NCBI GenBank assembly: GCA_948525355.1
Contig: CAOSOP010000028.1
Coordinates: 1-10,370, forward strand
DNA length: 10,370 nucleotides
Direction of reading: 5' to 3'
Source: an uncultured Bacilli bacterium
GTDB lineage: Bacteria; Bacillota_I; Bacilli_A; RFN20; CAG-288
In this document: in pieces, positions 1-4,460 of the stretch
Layout: each line of letters starts with the position of its first letter
How positions within the stretch are numbered: the stretch's first letter is position 1
Translations under genes and position numbers: made by a program
Notes under the pieces: model-generated
What the model was told of the DNA's origin: nothing
Databases searched by the model: none
What the model saw: only the letters and a program-made list of their open reading frames with translations

Positions 1-66
1 AACTCGTACCAGAGCAACACGCAAAAAGGCGAAGCGAACACCGAAGGCTTACCAAATCTTTTCTAA
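1..66 (+). pseudogene. 3' end of a promoterless coding cassette (cassette C, partial)
   Basis: The plus strand is open from the window edge and encodes NSYQSNTQKGEANTEGLPNLF before a stop at 64-66. The QKGE match, together with the shared 14-base core CGCAAAAAGGCGAA at 20-33, identifies it as the 3' end of the same module seen complete at 1874-2281 and 5728-6132. Beyond the core the reading frame runs into, and takes its stop from, the reverse complement of the neighbouring ylbF gene, as in cassette B. Upstream of QKGE it is more divergent than the other copies (no PENWP is visible), so it may be another subtype. The rest lies outside the window. Confidence 0.6.
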
Positions 67-375
67 TATATTTTGTACAATTGGTTCTAACTCACTTTTA
101 ATTCTAGACCTTAATGAATAATATTTATGACATAGTTCGTAACCATTTATCTCATCTACAATCTTACCCAATTTAATTAAAATCTCTTCTTCTTCCATTT
201 CATTTTGAGCGTGTGAAAAATTGTTTATTAATTCTTCTTTCTTTTTACTTAATTCAATTATTTCTTTGTTTTCATATATTTGATTATCTATTTTCTTATA
301 CTCAAAATATAAATCACTTTTTTTAAATAAATTGATAAAGCTATTTACGATTTCACTAAACTCTTCTGTTTTCAC
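49..375 (-). CDS. ylbF: YlbF/RicF family protein (RNase Y / competence regulator)
   Basis: A 108-residue, almost entirely helical, charged protein resembling the Com_YlbF/YmcA family. In Bacillus subtilis YlbF (RicF) joins RicA and RicT in a cytoplasmic complex that steers RNase Y mRNA processing and affects competence, biofilm and sporulation. The identification rests on the helical pattern (charged coiled stretches at about 20-60 and 65-100) and strongly on context: it is third in a ylbD-ylbE-ylbF order. The GTG start at 375-373 overlaps the ylbE stop (ATGTGA) and is preceded by AAGGAG five bases upstream. It is shorter than the B. subtilis protein (about 149 residues as I recall) and lacks a Cys-rich tail; only Cys82 is present. 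Its stop lies 15 bases from the end of cassette C, so 3' loss through insertion is possible but unproven. Confidence 0.78.
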   Translation of the reverse strand: MKTEEFSEIVNSFINLFKKSDLYFEYKKIDNQIYENKEIIELSKKKEELINNFSHAQNEMEEEEILIKLGKIVDEINGYELCHKYYSLRSRIKSELEPIVQNILEKIW

Positions 376-581
376 ATTAACTCCTTGGCTAGGGTAACCA
401 TTAAAGATAAATCTTCCAATCGATCTACAACTCTTTTTCTTCTCTTTATCTTATAGTCACTAATAAAATTATCTAACTCTTCGGGGTGAAATGTCAACTC
501 TCTATGCCAAATTGGTTTTTCTCGCATGAAAATATAATAGTCAGGATTCTGATCTAACTTTAGAATTACTTCATCTCTCAT
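372..581 (-). CDS. ylbE: YlbE-like small conserved protein
   Basis: A 69-residue protein matching the YlbE-like family pattern: an N-terminal helix, then FMREKPIWHRELTFHPEEL at about residues 18-36 (the family hallmark is a basic segment with P-x-W-x-R-x-L and HPxEL), then a basic helix KIKRRKR and a hydrophobic C-terminal helix. The function of the family is unknown. The start ATG at 581-579 shares one base with the ylbD stop (TAATG) and has AAAGGAG nine to ten bases upstream inside ylbD, so the two are translationally coupled. The 3' end overlaps the GTG of ylbF. Its length agrees with the family (about 70-80 residues). Confidence 0.8.
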   Translation of the reverse strand: MRDEVILKLDQNPDYYIFMREKPIWHRELTFHPEELDNFISDYKIKRRKRVVDRLEDLSLMVTLAKELM

Positions 582-967
582 TAGTCATCGCTCCTTTGAT
601 ATGGTCTTTTCATTTTTCTTTTAGTTACATATTCATTTTCTTCGGGTTTTGTAACTTCTGACAACACAGAGATTATTTTCTTTACACTATTTAAGCTATC
701 CGAAAGTTTATCTGCATCAAAGCCGCTGAGCAATTCTAATATCCCTCCAATACCCTCTTTTTTAGTTTTAGTTTCTTCCTCAACTTTTTCTTCTTCAGTT
801 TCTTCGCTTTTTTCTTCTTCTATTTTTTCTTTTAACTGCTCTGCTTCAGGTCCATATATATCATATATTTCAAAAAGTTCTTGCCATGTGGCCTCACCCC
901 TTTCTACTTTATCTATCAAATATGGCTTATCTTTGCAAAATTCTTTAAACTCTTCAAATTTATTCAT
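581..967 (-). CDS. ylbD: YlbD-like protein
   Basis: A 128-residue acidic protein and first gene of the ylbDEF operon. The N-terminal 40 residues carry the YlbD (PF14071-type) signature: FEEFKEFCKDKPYLIDKV, then ATWQELFEIYDIYG, close in pattern to Bacillus YlbD. A low-complexity Glu/Lys linker follows at about 45-70, then a short hydrophobic helix GIGGILELLSGF at 72-83 and a basic tail. Bacillus YlbD is described as a putative spore-coat-associated protein, but this lineage need not sporulate, so that role should not be transferred. The start ATG at 967-965 has AGGTGA shortly upstream (ATAGGTGAAAGTATG). The 94-base gap to the divergent small gene must hold promoters for both directions, but I cannot place a convincing -35/-10 pair. 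Confidence 0.78.
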   Translation of the reverse strand: MNKFEEFKEFCKDKPYLIDKVERGEATWQELFEIYDIYGPEAEQLKEKIEEEKSEETEEEKVEEETKTKKEGIGGILELLSGFDADKLSDSLNSVKKIISVLSEVTKPEENEYVTKRKMKRPYQRSDD

Positions 968-1061
968 ACTTTCACCTATATATATTATGCTAGAAACAGA
1001 AAAAGCTTCACCATTTAGAACATTAATCTATTTTTGTCATACACTAAAATAGGAGGTGCTT

Positions 1062-1253
1062 ATGTACTATTACGGACAAAACTATCCTTATGGAAATCAA
1101 GGATATGCTTACCCACAAACAAACACAAATAACGGAATTGGTGGATGGTTCGCCATTATCTTAGTTATATTCATTCTTTTAGTCATCATCGGATGTGGTT
1201 GCGGTGGTCGTGGTCTCGGACTCGGCGGCTGTAATTGTGGCGGTTGCTGCTAA
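1062..1253 (+). CDS. Small membrane peptide, YjcZ-like core with Cys/Gly-rich tail
   Basis: A 63-residue peptide in three parts: a Tyr/Gln/Asn-rich N-terminus (residues 1-26), one transmembrane helix (about 28-45, GGWFAIILVIFILLVIIG), and a Gly/Cys tail with six cysteines (45, 47, 57, 59, 62, 63). The helix resembles that of YjcZ-family sporulation peptides (GG-FALIVVLFILLIIVG type), but those normally lack the Cys tail. The start is ATG 1062, five bases after AGGAGG (1051-1056); an upstream GTG at 1056 in the same frame overlaps the ribosome binding site and is unlikely. The tail could bind metal, form disulfides or be lipidated; none of these is shown by the sequence. A hairpin follows ten bases after the stop. 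Confidence 0.72.
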   Translation: MYYYGQNYPYGNQGYAYPQTNTNNGIGGWFAIILVIFILLVIIGCGCGGRGLGLGGCNCGGCC

Positions 1254-1262
1254 TTTCTATCC

Positions 1263-1280
1263 TAGCGGCAATTGCCGCTA
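1263..1280 (+). terminator. Short perfect hairpin after the small membrane peptide gene
   Basis: TAGCGGC-AATT-GCCGCTA is a 7-bp perfect GC-rich stem with a 4-base loop just downstream of the small peptide's stop. The following TAATTATTTA is AU-rich but not a clean U-run, so it is a weak intrinsic terminator or a processing/stability hairpin. It also lies directly upstream of the def promoter region. Confidence 0.5.
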
Positions 1281-1297
1281 TAATTATTTAAAATATA

Positions 1298-1306
1298 TGT
1301 TAAAAT
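1298..1306 (+). promoter_or_regulatory. Candidate extended -10 promoter of def
   Basis: TGTTAAAAT matches an extended -10 (TGn followed by TAAAAT, 5 of 6 to TATAAT) 21 bases before the def ATG. There is no good -35 at 16-18 bases, which extended -10 promoters tolerate. The def ribosome binding site AAGGAG lies at 1314-1319, eight bases before the ATG. A TATAAT at 1279-1284, overlapping the hairpin's 3' arm, is an alternative. Confidence 0.4.
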
Positions 1307-1327
1307 AAAAGTGAAGGAGCTTTTATT

Positions 1328-1870
1328 ATGTTAAAAATTTATTCTGACAGAGAACCTGTTTTACGTCAAAAATGTTCCGATATAGAACTTCCTATTAGTG
1401 ACGAATACAAAAACATTGCCAAAGAAATGATTACTCATTTAAAACAATCACAAGATCCAGAATACTCAAAAAAGCACAATATTCGTGCTGGTATAGGACT
1501 TGCGGCACCACAAATAGGTCTTTCAAAAAGAATTTTTGCCATATTGATGGAAGATGATGATGACATTCATAGAGAATTAGTTTTAGCAAATCCAAAAATA
1601 ATGGAAAGATCGATAAAAATGTGCTATTTAACAGGTGGTGAAGGCTGTTTATCTGTTAATGATGAACACAATGGTCTAATTAGAAGAAACTATAAAATAA
1701 AGATTAAAGGGTATAACTTACTTGAAGATAAAGAAGTCTTGCTAGAAGCAAAAGGATATTTTGCTATTGCTCTTCAACACGAATATGATCATCTTGATGG
1801 AATACTTTTCTATGATAGAATCAACCCATTTGATCCATTTAAAGTCATGCCAAATGATGTAGAAGTATAA
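1328..1870 (+). CDS. def: Peptide deformylase
   Basis: A 180-residue cytoplasmic metalloenzyme that removes the formyl group from the N-terminal Met of nascent proteins. All three family motifs are intact: GIGLAAPQIG at about 55-64, EGCLS at 105-109 (metal ligand Cys107) and HEYDH at 151-155 (ligands His151 and His155, catalytic Glu152). The length and the acidic insertion MEDDDDIHRE (about 74-83) fit the longer type II deformylases of Gram-positive bacteria. AAGGAG precedes the start ATG by eight bases. It ends in a double stop TAATAA, and cassette A begins on the very next base, so no native 3' untranslated region remains visible. Confidence 0.97.
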   Translation: MLKIYSDREPVLRQKCSDIELPISDEYKNIAKEMITHLKQSQDPEYSKKHNIRAGIGLAAPQIGLSKRIFAILMEDDDDIHRELVLANPKIMERSIKMCYLTGGEGCLSVNDEHNGLIRRNYKIKIKGYNLLEDKEVLLEAKGYFAIALQHEYDHLDGILFYDRINPFDPFKVMPNDVEV

Positions 1871-1874
1871 TAAC

Positions 1875-1953
1875 TCGCCCCCACTTCCTACGGAGTCGCC
1901 GAGTCCGCGACCCCAGGGAGCGGGCGAGGCGGCTCCGTAGGAAGTGGGGGCGA
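1875..1953 (+). repeat. Long GC-rich hairpin at the 5' end of cassette A
   Basis: Arms 1875-1895 and 1933-1953 are a perfect 21-bp inverted repeat. After a T·G pair (1896/1932) four more pairs follow (1897-1900 with 1928-1931). The apex holds a nested stem, GCGACC (1907-1912) with GGGAGC (1916-1921), four Watson-Crick pairs around a tandem G-A/A-G step, loop CCA. The same bases encode the Gly-rich PGSGR region of the cassette. There is no U-run after it, so it is not a normal intrinsic terminator. Confidence 0.9.
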
Positions 1954-2267
1954 ACCACACCGTTTCGCATACACAGCACGTGGTTATGGAACATTTGGAA
2001 CATGGAGTCCAAGTGGTTATGAATATTCATTGTTTTCGATAATAACAGGAAGCAACCCATTAAGTAAATTAGAAGTTGCTTCTATGCTAAACATCCCATC
2101 GCAAGCGTGTGAATTGTACTACTATGTATCATCTTCATGTTCAGCAAAATACGCTCCAAAGCTCTATTTAGGCACGCTTCAAACTATCGGAAAAAACTGG
2201 ATAATTGACCGTCAAACGTACGCGGGAAGCGACATAAAAATGCCTGAAAATTGGCCCCAAAACCCGT

Positions 2268-2281
2268 CGCAAAAAGGCGAA
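2268..2281 (+). repeat. 3' boundary core of cassette A
   Basis: CGCAAAAAGGCGAA is identical to the cassette ends at 20-33 (plus) and 5741-5728 (minus). With the preceding T it can form a small TCGC/GCGA stem with an AAAAAG loop. The next three bases, CTA, are the reverse complement of the TAG stop of the opposing GNAT gene. Confidence 0.8.
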
Positions 2282-2764
2282 CTATAAATATAATCGATAC
2301 TTTTTAATTACTTCATTTTCATCTATAAAACTATTAATCACTTCAATAAATCCTAGTTTTTTAACAAGACCTTTGCTTGCTACATTTCGATCATCAATTT
2401 TTGCTTGAACAAATGAAAGATTTCTATTTGTTTTAATTATTTCGATGAACTTTTCTAGCATTTCATAAGCGAAACCTTTTCTTTGATATTCACTTTTTAT
2501 TGCATAGCCTATTTCAATTCCTTTTTTATTAACATAAAAAGAAGATATTGTCCCTATAATTTTTTCTTCATAGATTACTGTATATATTTTTACTGAAGAA
2601 TTTGATAATAAACTTATTACAAAAAATCTTGCTTCACTTAAACCATTTAATGTTTTAACTCCCGCTCTACTTGCAATAAGTCTATTTGAATAGATTTCAT
2701 AATATCCTTGGTAATCGTTATATTCTAAATCTCTAATATATAATCTCTTAGTAAAAAACCTCAT
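2282..2764 (-). CDS. GNAT family N-acetyltransferase (RimJ/RimL type)
   Basis: A 160-residue cytoplasmic acetyl-CoA-dependent acyltransferase of the Acetyltransf_3 group. From the ATG used here: FFTKRLYIRDLEYNDYQGYY at about 3-22 (family pattern: T-x-R-L-x-L-R near the start), EIGYAIKSEYQRKGFAYEML at about 84-103 with the acetyl-CoA-binding Q-R-K-G-F-A, and NVASKGLVKKLGF at about 127-139 (N-x-x-S-x-x-L-x-x-K-L-G-F). The substrate cannot be predicted; relatives modify ribosomal proteins, small amines or antibiotics. ATG at 2764 is preferred over an in-frame TTG two codons upstream. No Shine-Dalgarno sequence is present, and the ATG lies inside a terminator-like hairpin (2753-2790). Its TAG stop touches the end of cassette A. 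Confidence 0.88.
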   Translation of the reverse strand: MRFFTKRLYIRDLEYNDYQGYYEIYSNRLIASRAGVKTLNGLSEARFFVISLLSNSSVKIYTVIYEEKIIGTISSFYVNKKGIEIGYAIKSEYQRKGFAYEMLEKFIEIIKTNRNLSFVQAKIDDRNVASKGLVKKLGFIEVINSFIDENEVIKKYRLYL

Positions 2765-2790
2765 AATCAATCATATGTTGATATGAGGTT
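2753..2790 (-). terminator. Terminator hairpin after mnmA that contains the GNAT start codon
   Basis: On the minus strand AACCTCAT-ATCAA pairs with TTGAT-ATGAGGTT (13 bp with one bulged base, 7-base loop), followed by a run of six T (two of them shared with the stem). It begins five bases after the mnmA stop and has the form of an intrinsic terminator. The GNAT ATG (2764-2762) lies in its descending arm and the U-run encodes the Phe-Phe of MRFFT. A TATGAT (2775-2770) at the loop could be a -10 element giving a nearly leaderless GNAT transcript. Confidence 0.65.
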
Positions 2791-2795
2791 AAAAT

Positions 2796-3944
2796 TTAAT
2801 AAAAATTTGTGAAATCAATCAATTTATCATTTTGATCAAATAGTTTATCAAGTATGCCTGACGCTACTAATCGATCACCAATATAAATGACTGCTAGCTG
2901 GCCTAAGGTTATATAATCATATCCATTATATTTTAAGGTTATTTTATCATCTTCGACTTTAACTATAACTTCCTTATCCTTCTCTCTGTAGCGGAATTTT
3001 GCCATTGCCTTAAACTCAGTCTTAGGCAAAGAAGAATCTAATATATTTATATTGCTTAATTCAGCTCTATAGGATTTCGAATATGGATTTGGTTCTTGTG
3101 CAACGTATAAAATATTTTTTGAAACATCTTTACCAACAACAAAGAAAGGCTTGTTAGAGAATCCTTGTTGTCCACCAATAGCTAATCCTCTGTGCTGACC
3201 AATTGTATAGTAATATACACCATCGTGTTTACCAATTTTTTTCTTAGATATAGCATCTACTATATCACCACTAGTAGCTGGAATATAATTCGTTAAGAAA
3301 TTATGAAAATTTCTTTCTCCAATAAAGCAAACACCAGTTGAGTCTTTTTTCCTTGCAACATTAAGATTTAGCTTATCTGCTAATTCCCTAACTTCTTCTT
3401 TCGTCATATTGTAAAGAGGAAATAGACATGAACTAAGCTGTTCTTCATTAATTTGTGCTAAAAAATATGACTGATCTTTGTTTTTATCTAGTGCCTTATA
3501 CAAATAATAGTAACCATCTATATACTCTTTTTTCGCATAATGACCCATAGCAATATAATCATATCCCTTATCAAAAGCATATTTTCTAAATGCTTCAAAC
3601 TTAATATATTTATTACAAAATATATCTGGATTCGGTGTTCTACCTTTTTTGTATTCATCTAAAAAATATTTAAATACATCGTTCCAATACTCTTCAACAA
3701 AATCTATTCTATCTAGATCTATTCCTAATTGCTTCGCAGTAATCACAGCATCATCATAATCAAGTTCTTGTGAACATTTCGATCCACTTAATGTTGGATT
3801 TCCCTTAATATCATTATTTAAAATACTGTCCCAGTTACGCATAAAGCAACCAGTTACATCATATCCTTCTTTCTTCAATAAATAAGCGGCAACTGCTGAG
3901 TCAACACCACCAGAAAGACCAATTAATACTTTTTTATTTTTCAT
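2796..3944 (-). CDS. mnmA: tRNA-specific 2-thiouridylase MnmA
   Basis: A 382-residue cytoplasmic enzyme that activates U34 of tRNA(Lys/Glu/Gln) with ATP and transfers sulfur to C2. The PP-loop SGGVDS is at 11-16, FMRNWDS at 34-40, the first catalytic cysteine (Cys110) in TPNPDIFCNKYIKF, GHYA at 134-137, DKNKDQSYFL at 153-162, and the second catalytic cysteine (Cys206) in STGVCFIGERNF. The C-terminal beta domain is shortened and varied (TLGQLAVIYIGDRLVASG instead of the usual PGQ...GGG form). I chose ATG 3944 rather than the in-frame ATG 3956 because GGTGAT sits four bases upstream of it and MKNKKVLIGLSGG is the usual family beginning. It overlaps the end of dtd by 11 bases, so the two are cotranscribed. 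Confidence 0.95.
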   Translation of the reverse strand: MKNKKVLIGLSGGVDSAVAAYLLKKEGYDVTGCFMRNWDSILNNDIKGNPTLSGSKCSQELDYDDAVITAKQLGIDLDRIDFVEEYWNDVFKYFLDEYKKGRTPNPDIFCNKYIKFEAFRKYAFDKGYDYIAMGHYAKKEYIDGYYYLYKALDKNKDQSYFLAQINEEQLSSCLFPLYNMTKEEVRELADKLNLNVARKKDSTGVCFIGERNFHNFLTNYIPATSGDIVDAISKKKIGKHDGVYYYTIGQHRGLAIGGQQGFSNKPFFVVGKDVSKNILYVAQEPNPYSKSYRAELSNINILDSSLPKTEFKAMAKFRYREKDKEVIVKVEDDKITLKYNGYDYITLGQLAVIYIGDRLVASGILDKLFDQNDKLIDFTNFY

Positions 3945-4389
3945 TTTTATCACCATCAGTTTCTAGCATAATAGTAAAAGGTCCATCATTTATCAAATTA
4001 ACTTTCATATCAGCACCAAATTTGCCAAATTTCGCGTTGGCCTTTCTTTTCTTAATCAGTTCAACAAAATAATCATATAAAGGTTCAGCATTTATTCTAT
4101 TCATGCAATTTGAAAATGATGGACGATTACCCTTTCTTGTATCTGCATAAAGAGTAAACTGAGATATGCAAAGCAAATCACCTAAAACATCATCCAAACT
4201 TAGATTTGTCTTAACTCCATCTGAAAAAATTCTTAGCTTAAATAGTTTTTCAATCATTTCTTCAACATCATTTCTAGTATCAGACAAAGAAAAGCCAACA
4301 AAAATAAGCATTCCTTTACTTATTTTTTCTTCTCTTTCACCATCAATTAGTACACCAGCACTTTCAACTATTTGAATTAATAATCGCAT
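3934..4389 (-). CDS. dtd: D-aminoacyl-tRNA deacylase
   Basis: A 151-residue cytoplasmic, homodimeric enzyme that hydrolyses D-aminoacyl-tRNA (and Gly-tRNA(Ala)) to keep D-amino acids out of proteins. Both cross-subunit active-site motifs are visible: SQFTL at 76-80 and NDGP at 134-137 (followed by FT where most family members have VT). The start MRLLIQIVESAGVLIDGE matches the canonical N-terminus (M-R-x-x-x-Q-R-V-x-x-A-x-V). The length is typical. There is no Shine-Dalgarno sequence; TAAAAT lies six bases before the ATG, suggesting a leaderless transcript. The gene is divergent from rarA and overlaps mnmA downstream, a plausible tRNA-quality operon. Confidence 0.96.
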   Translation of the reverse strand: MRLLIQIVESAGVLIDGEREEKISKGMLIFVGFSLSDTRNDVEEMIEKLFKLRIFSDGVKTNLSLDDVLGDLLCISQFTLYADTRKGNRPSFSNCMNRINAEPLYDYFVELIKKRKANAKFGKFGADMKVNLINDGPFTIMLETDGDKNEK

Positions 4390-4395
4390 AGAATT

Positions 4396-4401
4396 ATTTT
4401 A
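4396..4401 (-). promoter_or_regulatory. Candidate -10 of the dtd-mnmA operon
   Basis: TAAAAT (5 of 6 to consensus) on the minus strand ends six bases before the dtd ATG. No convincing -35 is present (TTTATT at 17 bases). With no ribosome binding site between it and the ATG, transcription would begin at or next to the start codon. Confidence 0.4.
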
Positions 4402-4445
4402 CTTCATAATAAATCAAAAATAAACTACAATATTAAACAAATTAA

Positions 4446-4454
4446 TGGTAGACT
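4446..4454 (+). promoter_or_regulatory. Candidate extended -10 promoter of rarA, leaderless
   Basis: TGGTAGACT fits an extended -10 (TGn plus TAGACT, 4 of 6). Only six bases separate it from the rarA ATG, and there is no Shine-Dalgarno sequence, so the mRNA would start at the ATG. The same TAGACT hexamer at the same distance precedes the thioredoxin-like gene at 10233, which supports the assignment. Confidence 0.5.
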
Positions 4455-4460
4455 AATAAT

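Larger units (their letters stand above)
1874..2287 (+). pseudogene. Complete promoterless coding cassette (cassette A)
   Basis: The module proper spans 1874-2281 (408 bp) and encodes 136 residues with no usable start; the frame then closes at TAA 2285-2287 in flanking DNA. Residues 1-18 are LAPTSYGVAESATPGSGR, followed by a Gly/Ser stretch (to about 28), a variable region (30-110, two cysteines at 79 and 89) and a conserved C-terminus with DRQTYAGSDIK, PENWP and SQKGE. Cassette B (minus strand, 5728-6132) is a clear homologue over its whole length. GC content and codon choice at the 5' end (GCC CCC, GGC, GGG) are unlike the AT-rich neighbours. I recognise no named family. It looks like the C-terminal part of a secreted or surface protein. 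This 411-base gap between def and the GNAT gene holds nothing else. Confidence 0.75.

Noticed and set aside
1875..1953. Reading the cassette hairpins as ordinary Rho-independent terminators for def and nadE
   Set aside because: The stems are far longer than usual, have no U-run after them, contain a nested conserved apex, and encode a conserved peptide; a third copy (D) lies upstream of a promoter.
1874..1954. Integron attC site
   Set aside because: No RYYYAAC/GTTRRRY core pair flanks the hairpin, the cassettes lie singly in both orientations rather than in a tandem array, and no integrase is present.
1845..2060. Open frames on the minus strand across the def end and cassette A
   Set aside because: They are reverse-strand shadows of def and of the GC-rich inverted repeat, with no ribosome binding site or recognisable protein pattern.
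1874..2281. Diversity-generating retroelement variable region
   Set aside because: No reverse transcriptase or template repeat is visible, and the A/B differences are not confined to adenine positions.
1866..2287. Target-site duplication TATAA on both sides of cassette A
   Set aside because: The two TATAA copies are not flush with the cassette ends, and cassette B shows no equivalent repeat; in AT-rich DNA this is expected by chance.
3945..3956. mnmA start at ATG 3956
   Set aside because: The four extra residues (MVIK) are not typical of MnmA and cover the GGTGAT that serves the ATG at 3944.
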